This document shows positions 22,768-33,751 of a stretch of 64,000 bases of DNA, one piece after another. The stretch comes from Beta vulgaris subsp. vulgaris (Eukaryota > Streptophyta > Magnoliopsida > Caryophyllales > Amaranthaceae): the NCBI RefSeq assembly GCF_026745355.1, contig NC_079205.1, positions 47,277,027-47,341,026 on the forward strand, in the 5' to 3' direction. The notes below the pieces were generated by a model that saw only the letters and a list, made by a program, of their open reading frames with translations, searched no databases and was not told where the DNA came from. Within the stretch, counting starts at the first letter, position 1. Each line of letters starts with the position of its first letter. Made by a program: the position numbers and the translations under genes.

Positions 22768-23326
22768 GGAAAATTTGTCAGAAACCACCTTTTATAATCA
22801 CTTTTTTGTGAGAAACCACCTTTTAAAAAAATTTGGTTAATTAGCCACCTTTTTGGTTCTTTTTTTTGTTGGAAGCCACCACTTGCCGGAATCCGGCGTT
22901 GACTTCAATTTTTCGGCGTTGACCATTAGATTTTCGCCATTCTTCCCCTTTTATCTTTCTCCCCCCCCCCCTCCCCCCCCGCACCCCAGGCAACCCACCC
23001 TCCCTCTCGCATCTCCGGCAACCTCCCTCCCCCCTCGTAACCCGCCGGAAAACACCCCCCACGACTATCTCCACCCTCTCAGCCCTAAACCCATCTCCTC
23101 CCTCGCATCCCCCGACATCTCATGTGGAAGAAATGGCGAAAATCTGGAAAAAAATAGCGAAAAAATGATGGTCAACGCCGGAAAATCAAGGTCAACGCCG
23201 GATTCCGGCAAGTGGTGGCTTCCAACAAAAAAAAGAACCAAAAAGGTGGCTAATTAACCAAATTTTTTTAAAAGGTGGTTTCTCACAAAAAAGTGATTAT
23301 AAAAGGTAGTTTCTGACAAATTTTTC
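22768..23326. mobile_element. 559-bp non-autonomous Mutator-like element nested between PBS and gag
   Basis: Long terminal inverted repeats: the left arm from 22768 (GGAAAATTTGTCAGAAACCA) is matched in inverse to 23326 for about 150 bp, down to a GGTCAACGCCGG motif. Flanked by a perfect 9-bp target-site duplication, TTTGTTTAA (22759-22767 and 23327-23335). The interior is C-rich (about 22960-23100) and non-coding; frames on both strands (22841-23257) are artefacts of the inverted arms. The end sequence resembles that of the element at 8229-9027 (AAACCACCTT), so they probably belong to related families. Confidence 0.9.
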
Positions 23327-23420
23327 TTTGTTTAATTATTTGAACTATTTCTACTGTCTCATTTGAACTTCAAGTTCCAATTGAGGCAATCTCACTGCAC
23401 TTCTTTTCTTTGTTTCTTTT

Positions 23421-25294
23421 ATGCCCAGGTCCAAAAGAACATGTACTCCAGTTCCAACTGATCCTGATCTTGAGATAACCATCCGACAACTAAAAAAGCA
23501 AAAGAAGAAGAAAAAGCAGTTTAATAATCAGGAAACGTCTACGGAAGGTCCTTCAAATTCAATCATGCCTCCTAAGTCATTGAAATCTTATGGGGTACCT
23601 TCCCCTAGTGGAATTTTCACAGGCCCTACTATGCCTGATATACAGGCAGCCAACTTTGAGATCAAGCCTGCCCTCATCAACATGATCCAACAGAACCAAT
23701 TTGGGGGGCATCCATCTGAAGACCCTGCCAATCATCTACAACGGTTTCAACAACTCTGTCGTACCGTTAATCACCAAGGGGTCACTCCTGATCAGTTGAC
23801 GGTCATGGTCTTCGAATTTTCATTAAAGGACAAGGCAGAGAAATGGCTGAACGATGTTAATGAAACTGAGTGGACTGCTATATCTGAAACATTCCTGAAA
23901 GAGTACTACCCTCCAACCAAGACTGCAGAAATAAGATATAAGCTTGCTACCTTTCAACAAGAACCCGATGAAACACTGAAGGAAGCATGGAATAGGTTCA
24001 AGGACCTGCAGAGAGAATGCCTTACCACAATCTTGACAAGTGGTTCATCACCCAAGCATTCTACAATGGTCTACAACCCCATATGAAGAGTACAATTGAT
24101 TCATCTGCAGGGGGAGTTTTTCCTAGATAAGGAGGTGGATGAAGGGTACAATTTTCTGGCCAACTTAGCGGCAAATGATCATAGTTCTTCTAGGACGATA
24201 ACAAAGAAAAAGTTGGATGCCGACGCATATGCCTTATTGTCTTCACAAGTAGCACAGTTGAGCATGAAGATGGACTCACTGAAATCTTTGCAGTCTAGCA
24301 CTCCTCCTATGAGTATGCGATGTCTTCCATGGCTCCTATTACTTCTTCCTTTGTGAAGTGTGTGGTGTTCAAGTCCATTTTGGTCATGATTGTAGCTACA
24401 GTCAACCTGATCCGAATCGGATGGAGCATGCAAATGCTTTTCAGCAGAGACCTCCACACAATCCCTACTCTAACACTTACAACCCAGGTTGGAGGGATCA
24501 TCCCAAATTTTCCTACAAAAGCAACGATGTCCAAAACCCTCAACCCTCAGCCCATGCCACAAGCCTTTTACCAACCACCACATCAAAACTCACCACAACA
24601 TGTTGTTAGACAATCGTATTACCAAGGAGCTCATCAGAACCCCCCTCCTGGTTTTAATAGGCCTTCACACCAAGGCTATCAGCAACAAGCTTCTCAGAAT
24701 TCCAGCTCTCATGAGCCTACTATGTCTGATCTGATGAAAATGATGGTTTCCATGCAGAAAAATCATGAAGAGAGCATCAAGGAGTTGAAGAACACCACCA
24801 AACATTTGGAGACTTAACTTGCTCAGGTGGCCGGAAATAATGTGCAGAGGCAACCAGGTCACCTACCGGGGCAAGTAATCCCCAAAGAAACTGCTAATGT
24901 CGTTACTCTTGGAACCGGTACACAGTATGATGCCCCACCTATGCTTACTGATGATTCATCACCTCCAGTTCAAAATGATGTAGTGGATGAAAATGAAGGT
25001 GAGAATAACTCAAAAACTGAAGTTGAGCACAGGAAGGTAGATGAAGCAAGAAAGCAAAAGGAGAATGTTACCGATTCTCCTTCACCACCGCTACCTTTCC
25101 CCCACTGGATGCAAAAATCCAAAGTTGATCAACAACTTGGTAAGTTCTTGGCCATGGTCAAGAACCTTGAGGTAACAGTAACTTTTACTGATTTAATTTC
25201 TCAAGTACCCGTGTATGCTAAGTTCTTGAAAGATATGATCACTAAGAAGAAAGATTTTGGTGGTATAGATATAGTTGCTCTAATTGAAGGGTAG
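23421..25294 (+). pseudogene. Athila gag (capsid region), frameshifted
   Basis: Encodes the structural gag polyprotein of the retrotransposon. The first frame (23421-24086) has a basic N-terminus and then the retrotransposon gag domain (residues about 85-205, with NHLQRFQQLC and LKDKAEKWLN, and a WNRFKDLQREC segment). A frameshift near 24035 moves the reading to 24096-24356, then further shifts to 24320-24817, where the region is rich in Gln/Pro/Asn and includes a CxxC-like CEVCGVQVHFGHDC patch (about 24353-24394). After a stop at 24816-24818 the frame continues at 24827-25294 (acidic, then PFPHWMQKSKVDQQLGKFLAMVKNLEVTVTF, a conserved segment just before protease in Athila). At least two frameshifts and two stops make it a pseudogene. 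Confidence 0.85.
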
Positions 25295-25309
25295 TGCTGT
25301 ATTGTAGAA

Positions 25310-26810
25310 TGAATTCCCACCAAAACTCAAGGATTCTGGTAGTTTTTCCATCCCTTGTCATGTAGGTGCTTTATTTATTGATAAGGTTTTATGTGATTTA
25401 GGAGCTAGTGTATCTACTGTTATGCCCTTATCTATCTGTAATAAATTGAACTTGGGAGTTTTAAAGTGCACGCAGATTACTTTGCAGATGGCAGATCGTT
25501 CTATGAAATATCCTCTGGGTATTTTAGAGGATTTACCTGTGAGGGTTGAAAAATTCTATAGTCAAATCTCCATCATCTTGGGTAGACCTTTCTTATGTAC
25601 TGTTGGAGATGTTATTGATGTCAAGTCCGGTTCTCTTACTTTGACTGTTGGTGATGATACTGTGACTTTTAAGCTTACTAATGCTATAAAGTCTCCTATG
25701 CTTGAGAACACTTGTTGCAGGTAGGAATGACAATTGGTCGGACTTGGACCGGATTATGCATAATCCGACTCCGACCCTACAGAAAGTCGAATTTTAAATC
25801 TGAATCCGACTCCGACATCCGACTTTGAAAATCCGAATCCGATCCGACTTAAAATCCGAACATCCGACTCCGAGATCAGTCCCGACTTAAAATCCGGACA
25901 TCCGACTTAAAATCCGAACATCCGACTCCGAGCCTGATCCGACTTATTTTTCTTCCAATTTTTTTATAATAGAATAGTCTTCTATAATACAATAATTTAA
26001 TCATTACAATTTATTCTAATCATCATATGGAAATCTTATATGGTACAAATAATCTAATTATTACTATTATTTTTAACAATCATTTTTTCTATGGGAAAAT
26101 CCTATATAATACAATTGGCTGAAAGTCGAAGTCAAATTATACATAAATAATACATTACATAAATAAGAAAAAAAGTATTGATTGACTCAAAGTCGGAGTC
26201 GGATTCGGATGTCGGATTATTTTATGAGATTCGACTCCGACCCTCCTCTGACTCGGAGTCGAATTTTTTAAACGGAGTCGGAGTCGGATTACTTTTTCCT
26301 TTGGATCGGAGCGGACTAGGGTCGGATTCGGACTGGATTGTCATCCCTAGTTGCAGGATTGATGTCATAGAGGAGATTGCTGGAGATGATGCTCCTCGTG
26401 CCTTATTAGATGATCAGTTGGAGGCTGTTCTAGCTTTTGGAGCCTCAAATAGAGAAGGTGATGATGAAATAGATTCTTTACTCCCTAATTTGGATGGCTT
26501 TGACACTGATGAGACCGAAGGTTTTGAGGCAATGCAAACCACTTGTTCCACTTCTGAGCCACAGGTAAAGAAGGTAGAATTAAAACCATTACCCTCTCAC
26601 CTTAGATATGCTTTCCTTGATGATAAGGAGAATTGTCCTGTAATTGTGAGTGTTAAACTCGATGATAGCAAGCTTTTAAAGCTCCTCACTGTGCTTCGCA
26701 TGTATAAGAAAGCTATCGGGTATAACATTGACGATCTCAAGGGCATTAGCCCAGACTTTTGTATGCATAGAATAAATCTGGAAGACAACCATTGTCCTTG
26801 TATACAACCA
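25310..26810 (+). pseudogene. Athila protease region, split by a hAT-like element
   Basis: Aspartic protease-like domain in 25320-25724. The active-site turn reads CDLGASVS (DLGA in place of the usual D-S/T-G; the DLGA form is common in Athila elements), and the flap/second loop reads IILGRPFLCTVGDVIDV. It would cleave the gag-pol polyprotein. The frame is interrupted at codon level by the element at 25722-26349 and resumes at about 26350 (GCAGGATTGATG...) through an acidic linker to 26810, just before the RT domain, where a CACTA element cuts in. Further stops lie before 25422. Confidence 0.8.
25722..26349. mobile_element. 628-bp hAT-like non-autonomous element with GTCGGA repeats
   Basis: Terminal inverted repeats TAGGAATGACAAT and ATTGTCATCCCTA, with a perfect 8-bp target-site duplication GTTGCAGG (25714-25721 and 26350-26357), the size made by hAT transposases. 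Both ends carry dense copies of CCGAC/GTCGG motifs in opposite orientations (25735-25945 and 26185-26340), and the centre is AT-rich. No coding capacity. The frame starting at 26178 reads out of this element into retrotransposon sequence and is not a gene. Confidence 0.88.
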
Positions 26811-28426
26811 CACTAGTAGAAAAACATTGATTTACGTCTCATGAATTGCGTCGCACAACAGGTCAAACGACGCAGAAGTATCATTTGCGCCGGATGGGTG
26901 TTGAACATGACGCAAATCATGGTTCATGTGCGTCGTATTTGAGGTGCATTTGACACAAATACTTCAAGAAAATGGGTGGAAGAATAATGTGCATTGGATG
27001 ATTGGCCTTGTGCGACGCACATAAGTCAGACGATTTGCGTCGGACCACTTGCTCTATGCGACGCATATCATTGGGCCTAGGAGATAGAATTAGCCCACTT
27101 CTACCTAACATTTAAGCGCCCAACTCTAAACCTAAAACTCCCACTTTCTAAAACTCCCAATCTCCTCTCTATACCGCCGCTCCCTCCTAAATTCTTCAAT
27201 ATTTCTCCCTTCTTCAATCTCCTGTAACCTAAAACTCCCTATCTCGTCTCTCACTACTAAATTCTTCATCTTTCTCCCTTCGTCTGCATATTCCCTTCAG
27301 TCTCTCTCTCCTCGTCACGCTAATTGTTGCAGTTGGTGATGTCGCAGTTACTGCGGTTGGTGCGGCTGCGGTTGGTGCGGCTGCGGTTGTTGCTGTTGTT
27401 CTTTTGTGTGTTCTAACCGTCGGGAAGCCACAAAGTTTTTAGATCTCTCGTCATCGAAGAATAGCAATAACGCGTCACTCATTATCAGGTTTTTAGGATC
27501 TTTAGTTGTTGTATACTTGTATTACATTAGTTGTTGAGACATTCAATTTTAGGATTTTTAGGATTTTTAGAGTATTTTTTGTTTGGATTAACGAATTGTT
27601 GCTTCAATTCTTCGTTGTATTTCTACATTCTTTCAGATCTGTACGTTTTTCTAAATTTCTTTGTTGTTTTTAGTTCTTGATTTTGTACAAATTTTTCGAT
27701 TCCATGATGTGTTCGCTTCGTCGGTGCAACAGTTTGCTTTGTTGGTGCAACAGTTCACTTCGTCGTTGCAGTTGGTGAATCGAGCATGTCCAGCATATTG
27801 TTTCGTTGTTGCAGTTACTATCATTCTTTGATCCATTACCTTCGATTTCCCCCTCTTCTTGGAAAAATTTGTTTGCTGATATGGTTGGTAAGTTTACCAT
27901 TGTCCTAGTTATGGTTGTTGTTGTCATACTATTAGTTGGATTTTCTTGAATAGAGTAGTTGGATTCATTAATTTTGAACTGTTTGACAAAATCTATATTC
28001 TTGTATAAGGCAGGAAATAGTACGGTTTAAGTTTCCCAATTTTTTGTTTTGTTTGTTCATTGTATCTGTTTTAGTGGATCATCAACAAAACATTTTTTTT
28101 GTTTAAAAAACGCAAATTTGCGTCGGATGTAGAGACATGTCCGACGCAAATTGATGTTTTTTTAAAAAAAAAAAATCAATTTGCGTCGGATGTGACTTTA
28201 TATCCGACACAAATCTGCTTTTTTTTTGGTAAAAGACCAGGGCTGTGGGTGACATGTGCGTCGGACCACATTACAGATCCGACGCAAATGGGTTACGATT
28301 TGCGTCGCATCACCTCCGACGCAGATCATCTCTACGTAATTTGCGTCGAGGCCTGTGCCGTCGGACCCATGTCCGACGCAAATGGGGGTCTCGCATCCGA
28401 CGCAAATCATCGATTCTGTACTAGTG
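26811..28426. mobile_element. Non-autonomous CACTA element (1), GCGTCGGA subterminal family
   Basis: Begins CACTAGTAGAAAAACATTG and ends GATTCTGTACTAGTG, with the 3-bp target-site duplication CCA on both sides (26808-26810, 28427-28429). Both ends contain many copies of TTTGCGTCGGA/TCCGACGCAAA in both orientations, the transposase-binding type of array. The interior (27300-28000) has GTTGCAGTTGGTG and GGTGCGGCTGCGGTT repeats but no transposase. It splits the retrotransposon just upstream of the RT domain. The frames at 28099-28503 are subterminal-array artefacts that run into retrotransposon sequence. Confidence 0.9.
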
Positions 28427-28934
28427 CCACAACGTCGTTTAAATCCTAATATGCAGGAGGTGGTGAAAAAAGAGGTAATGAAACTACTTGACGCGGGCAT
28501 CATCTATCCCATTTCTGATTCTAAGTGGGTGAGCCCGGTACAATTCGTTCCTAAGAAAGGGGGGACAACAGTTGTTAAGAGCGATAAGGATGAGCTTATT
28601 CTTACTCGTGTTGTCACGGGGTGGCGTATGTGTATTGATTATCTCAGGTTGAATACGGCCACCCTGAAGGATCACTTCCCCCCTCCCTTTTATTGATCAA
28701 ATGCTGGAGAGTTTAGCAAATCATAACTTTTTCTGTTATTTGGATGGATATACAGGATTTTTTCAGATTCCTATTCATCCCGAAGACCAGGAGAAGACGA
28801 TGTTCACATGTCCTTATGGTACTTTTGCTTACCGTCGAATGCCTTTTGGTTTGTGTAACGCTCCTACCACATTTCAAAGATGTATGATGGCCATATTTTC
28901 AGATTTCATTGAGAATATCATGGAGGTATTCATA

Positions 28935-30327
28935 CACTAGTGGAAAAATGAAGAAGGGCTGCGCTAAAAAAGGCATGTAGGGCTGCGCTAAAAAAGGCAT
29001 GTAGGGCTGCGCTTTTTGACAGCAGCCCTTTCAGTCGCAGCCCTTCACTTTTTAAGTAGGGCTGCGCTAGAAAAGCGCAGCCCTTAAGCTAGAAGGGCTG
29101 CGCTAGTTAGGAAAAAGCGCAGCCCTTCTAGCCCAGAAGGGCTGCGCTAGTTAGGAAAAAGCGCAGCCCTTCTGAGCTAGAAGGGCTGCGCTTTTTCCTA
29201 ACTAGCGCAGCCCTTCCTACCAAAAAAAAAATAAAAAAAATAAAATTTTTTTTTTGACATTTTCTGAAATTAAACAAAAGAGAAGAGAAACGAAACGAAA
29301 ATACTAAACCCAAAACAATAAAAAGAATGAAACGAAATGAAAAAAAGGAACAAAAACTAATATAAAAGAGAAGTATACAATAAGTATACAAGAACATTAA
29401 TCAAAACAAAGATGAAAATACAAGAAATTATATACAAAGAGAAGTATACAAGAACATTAATCATAATAAACAAAGAGAAGTATACAAGAATAACATTAAT
29501 CAAAATAAACAAAGAGAAGTATACAAGAACATTAATCAAAACAAACAAAGAGAAGTATACAAGAACATTAATCAAAACAAAGAGAAGTATACAAGAACAT
29601 TAATCAAAACAAAGAGAAGTATACAATGAACATTAATCAAAATATATAAACAAAGAGAAGTATACAAGAACATTATAGATCTGAAAATACAAGAACTACA
29701 ACCTAATAATGCTTGAATACATAAAACAAAACCCAAATACAATTTAAAGGAAAAAAAAAATTCGCAAAAACTTAAAATGTGGTATTTGGAGGCTTAAACG
29801 AACTCGATGGCAAAAAGCCAAACACCATGCGTACGGTGAGTTGACTCTTGCCTTCGCTCAAAAGTTTCACAATAGCAATCGGACTCCGTCACCATGTTTA
29901 GTGCAAATCATTTCAAGGTTTTTGTCGCAAATGTATATGGGAGTTTTTGAGAGAGAAGAGAGGATGAGAGAGAAGGAAGAAAGGAATAAGGAGGGACGTG
30001 AGAGAGGAGAGAGAATGAGGGATAATATATTTGACGAATCCCCGCTCAATATTTCAAAGCCCGCGATTCCGAAATTTCAAATTTTTTCAGGAAGGGCTGC
30101 GCTTTTTTAAAAAAGCGCAGCCCTTCTGCTTAGTAGGGCTGCGCTTTTTTAAAAAAGCGCAGCCCTTCACTAGTAGGGCTGCGCTTTTACGAAAAGCGCA
30201 GCCCTTCCTGCGCAGCCCTTTATGAATGTCAAAGAACGGGCTGCGCTTTTTTAAAAAAGCGCAGCCCTTCACTAGTAGGGCTGCGCTTTTACGAAAAGCG
30301 CAGCCCTTTATGTTTTTTCCCCTAGTG
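28935..30327. mobile_element. Non-autonomous CACTA element (2), AGGGCTGCGC subterminal family
   Basis: Begins CACTAGTGGAAAAATG and ends TTTTTTCCCCTAGTG, flanked by the 3-bp duplication ATA (28932-28934, 30328-30330). Subterminal arrays of AGGGCTGCGCTTTTT/AAAAAGCGCAGCCCT occupy 28953-29218 and 30091-30309. The centre holds an AAGAGAAGTATACAAGAACATTAATC minisatellite (29367-29673). No transposase is encoded. Its right array contains a 71-bp exact duplication (30136-30206 and 30238-30308) separated by 31 bp that include sequence identical to the integrase region. Frames within this interval are repeat artefacts. Confidence 0.9.
29367..29673 (+). repeat. Minisatellite inside CACTA element 2
   Basis: About nine to ten degenerate units of 25-38 bp sharing GAGAAGTATACAAGAACATT and AATCAAAACAAA. 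Units differ mainly in short AT insertions. The frames at 29357-29603 on both strands come from this repeat. Confidence 0.8.
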
Positions 30328-30540
30328 ATAGATGATTTTAGTGTTTATGGTTCTGACTTTGACATGTGTTTGCAAAATCTTTCTAAGGTCCTTAAACGTT
30401 GTTGTGATGTTAATTTGGTCCTGAATTGGGAAAAATGCCACTTCATGGTCAATGAAGGAGTGGTACTTGGTCATCTTGTTTCTGAACCTGGCATCCAAGT
30501 TGACCGAGCAAATATTGAGGTGATTTAGAAACTTCCTCCT

Positions 30541-31120
30541 CCTGTGAATGTTAAGGGAGTGAGGAGTTGTCTTGGTCATGCGGGTTTCTATCGTCGTTTT
30601 ATAAAAGATTTTTCTAGAGTCGCGAAACCCCTAACTCAATTATTGCTTGAGGATGCCACTTTTGATTTCGCTGATGCTTGTTTGGAGTCTTTTGACAAGA
30701 TTAAGAAAGCACTCATAACTGCTCCAATCATACAACCTCCAGATTGGGATTGGCCGTTTGAGATTATGTGTGATGCTAGCGACTATGTTGTGGGAGCGGT
30801 GCTGGGTCAAAGGAAGAATAAGGTGTTGCATGCCATCTATTATGCAAGTAAAACCTTGGATGGAGCTCAAATGAACTATGTTACTACTGAGAAGTAGCTC
30901 CTTGCGATTGTTTATGTCCTTGATAAGTTTCGAACCTATCTCATTGGTTCAAAAGTCATTGTTCACACTGACCATGCCGCACTCAAGTATTTGCTGGCCA
31001 AGAAAGAGGCGAAGCCGAGGCTCATTCGATGGATTCTTCTTCTTCAAGAGTTTATTTGATTTGGAGATACGAGATAAAAAGGGTGCTGAGAACGTGGTTG
31101 CAGATCATCTCTCTTGTTTG
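30541..31120 (+). pseudogene. Athila RNase H domain
   Basis: RNase H removes the RNA strand during reverse transcription. 30544-30897 covers the RT connection (GHAGFYRRFIKDFSRVAKPLTQLL) and RNase H start (FEIMCDASDYVVGAVLGQ, with the first catalytic Asp in CDAS). A stop replaces a codon at 30895-30897 in the TTEK.LLAIV motif, after which [40 protein letters not shown] continues to about 31050. A frameshift follows, and the tail (ENVVADHLSCL) is in another frame (to about 31228). Clearly inactivated. Confidence 0.85.
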
Positions 31121-31229
31121 AGATTTGAGTCAAGCTCGGATGGCCTTATAGATGATTCTCTTCCTGATGATAATCTCTTTGCGGTTTCTACTCAGTCCCC
31201 TTGGTATGCAGACTTCGCAAATTACTGAG

Positions 31230-32494
31230 TTGGTGGTTCTCATCCTCCTGATTTGACCTATCAACAACGCAATAGCTTCTATCATAATGCTAAGCAATTT
31301 TTTTGGGATGACCCTTTCTTGTATCGTAAGTGTATGGGCTCTTTCGTAAATGTGTTGCTGATTGGGAGAGTACTCATGGTGTTCTGAAACACTGTCATAG
31401 TATGCCATGTAGTGGACACCTTGGTCCTAATGCAATTGCCCATGGAGTTCTTCAAAGTGGTTTCTATTGGCCATCTATATTCAAAGACTCTCATGCCTTT
31501 TGCAAAACATGTGATGAATGTCAAAGAACGGGCAATATTTCGAAGAGGCAAGAGATGCCACAAACTGGAATTCTTGAGATTGAGCCCTTAGATGTTTGGG
31601 GTATTGATTTTATGGGACCATTCCGTTCATCCTGTGGGAATAGGTATATATTGGTCGTCGTTGATTCTGAAACTAAGTGGGTTGAAGCTATTGCATCGCC
31701 AACTAATGACTCAAAAGTTGTTATGAAGCTTTTCAAGAAGATCATCTTCCCACGCTTCGGAGTCCCAAGAGTTGTGATTAGTGATGGTGGTTCTCATTTT
31801 CATCAACGGACTCTTAAGGCTCTTCTGAAGAAGCATGGAGTTACTCATAAGGTCGGCTTGGCCTATCATCCTCAGGCGAGTAGTCAAATTGAAGTTTCTA
31901 ATCGCCAAATCAAGAGAATTCTCGAAAAGGTGGTAAACAAGTCTAGGAAGAATTGGTCATTAAAATTGGATGACACTTTGTGGGCATTGCGCACGACCTA
32001 CAAGACTCCATTGGGGACAACTCCGTATCAGTTAGTGTATGACAAGGTTTGTCATTTGCCAGTTGAGATGGAGTATCTCTCTGCTTGGGCCGTCAAGAAG
32101 ATCAATTTGGATTTTGCAGCGGCTGGTGAAGCGCGACTTCTTTAATTGAATGAGTTAGATGAGCTTCGACTTGAAGCTTACGAGAATCAGGCTCTACAAA
32201 GAGAAAACGAAGAAGTTTCATGATAAGATGATCCAAAAGCGAGAATTTAATGTTGGTGATAAGGTCTTACTCTACAATTCTAGACTTCGGCTTTTTCCTG
32301 GAAAGCTTAAGTCACGATGGTCTGGACCTTTTGTTGTCAAGGATGTGAAAGAACATGGAGCTATTGAAGTTATTAATGAGAATGGAGCCAAATTCAAAGT
32401 CAATGGCCAACGTTTGAAGCTCTACACTGAGGGTGCGTTCATTGGAAAATTGGAGACAATCTACCTCACTGAACCTCCTACTGATCAGTCATGA
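31230..32494 (+). pseudogene. Athila integrase
   Basis: Integrase inserts the DNA copy into the genome. The zinc-binding N-terminus is present ([13 protein letters not shown], then [12 protein letters not shown], an HHCC-type site, at about 31390-31540). The catalytic core has its three acidic positions: Asp in VWGIDFMGP, Asp in VISDGGSHF, and Glu in [11 protein letters not shown]. The first frame (31330-32145) ends with a stop. The C-terminal part continues at 32159-32494 ([27 protein letters not shown], the GPY-like module). The N-terminal 100 bp are frameshifted. No chromodomain, as expected for Athila. Confidence 0.88.
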
Positions 32495-32499
32495 CGAAT

Positions 32500-33670
32500 G
32501 ATTTTGAGGTGATAAGTCGAGCTCATGACTTTAAAAGAGCGATAATCGGGAGGTAACTCGGGTTTCTAACTCTCTTCTTTCCTAAAAAAAAATAATACAA
32601 AAAAAAAATGAAAAAAAGAAAAGAACAAAAATATTTTATAGATTGAATTCACTTGAACTCAATTAGGTTAGTTATTATTTTGTTTATATCTTATTTTTGT
32701 GAATTCATTTGTATTATTCTTCTTTCTTAGTTTAGTTAGCTTATTTTCGTAATTTTTTTCTTCTGTTTGGATTTCACTTGAAATTTTTTATTTTGGTTTG
32801 TTTTTATCCACTAACGAACTAACAATGTGTTGAGTTTTGTTTGTCGTAGTCTGCAAGCATGTGTAGGAAGTGGCACGTCTGGTTCACTTAAGCACTCCTA
32901 AGCTGTCGCGAGTCGTTGCCTAAGCCGACACACGAAGACTGGCTGTTCCCACAACCCAGCGCTTCTCGTACCATTCCAGCGCCCAATGGGCCTCATAAGC
33001 TGCACATGGCAGTTCTTTGCCCACCCTGCTAAAAGATCAGCGTTCACTGGCTTACACGACCCAGCAAACTGAAATCTCTGCTAGGCCCGCTGGCTCACTG
33101 CTATTGTTCGTATTTTTTTTAAAAAAAAAAAGAAAAAGAAAAGAAGGCAAAATAAATATACGCAGCGCAGCACACACGTCGAGAGAGAAAGAGGAATGAC
33201 AGCCTGCAGCAACCTCTCCCTCTCCGACGAACTCTTCGAAGAACTCTCAGCCCAGCCCTACGCACCACCTGTCGGTCACTTCGACACTGCCGGTCCATCA
33301 CAACAGCACCCTAACTGCCGCCCAACTAAAAGAAATAAAATAATCGAAGCCCTAATTTGACAATTGATTTGGGACTTTTGTTTTTTTTTTTGGTGATTCA
33401 CAATTTGGAGTAATTGAAGACTTATTTGTACTTCTTTGAATTTCTTTATGGGATTTACACCCTTTTCCTAAGCGCTGAGACCTAGTAAGTTCACAGTCAT
33501 CAACTTTCATTCTTTATTTCCTACACTAAGAGTGATTTTGATATACGTATTGGTGATGCTATTCTTTAAGTGGCTATGTGATTTTATGATGACTCGTTCT
33601 TTATTGAAATTGTGAATTCATTGATTATTTTAGTCAATTTCAATAGTAAGCGCGGTAATTGATGAATTGA
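32500..33670. other. Non-coding spacer between integrase and the third ORF
   Basis: Contains A-runs (32585-32615), a T-rich stretch (32690-32810) and a GC-richer stretch (32830-33330) with LTR-like phrases (AGCGCCCAATGGG near 32980). Such a long spacer before the env-position ORF is typical of Athila elements. The small frames at 33017-33301 have no recognisable domain. Confidence 0.5.
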
Positions 33671-33751
33671 TTTGACATTACTCATCGAAGTTGGTGAATT
33701 GTTCTACAAGTGCTCTTTGGTTGTTTGTGTGGTATCCCACTTGCTTAGCAT

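Larger units (their letters stand above)
28430..30540 (+). pseudogene. Athila reverse transcriptase, frameshifted and split by a CACTA element
   Basis: RT copies the element's RNA into DNA. 28430-28690 gives the N-terminal fingers (QEVVKKEVMKLLDAGIIYPISDSKW..., VPKKGG, then WRMCIDYLRLN). A frameshift near 28685 moves to 28701-28934 (palm: YLDGYTGFFQIPIHPEDQEKT, then FGLCNAPTTFQRCMMAIF). The CACTA element at 28935-30327 inserts directly before the catalytic aspartate pair: the pair lies immediately after it, in DDFSVYG, at 30331. The thumb follows (WEKCHFMVNEGVVLGHLVS) to a stop at 30526-30528. All catalytic blocks are recognisable, but the gene is broken in at least three ways. Confidence 0.88.

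Noticed and set aside
22841..23257. Long frames on both strands near 23 kb
   Set aside because: They are opposite strands of the inverted arms of the 559-bp Mutator-like element; frame openness comes from C-rich sequence.
26178..26816. 212-codon frame that looks like a separate protein
   Set aside because: Its first part is the hAT-like element and its second part is retrotransposon protease-RT linker; the fusion is accidental.
30031..30272. RRKGCAFLKK repeats on both strands
   Set aside because: They translate the AGGGCTGCGC subterminal array of CACTA element 2.
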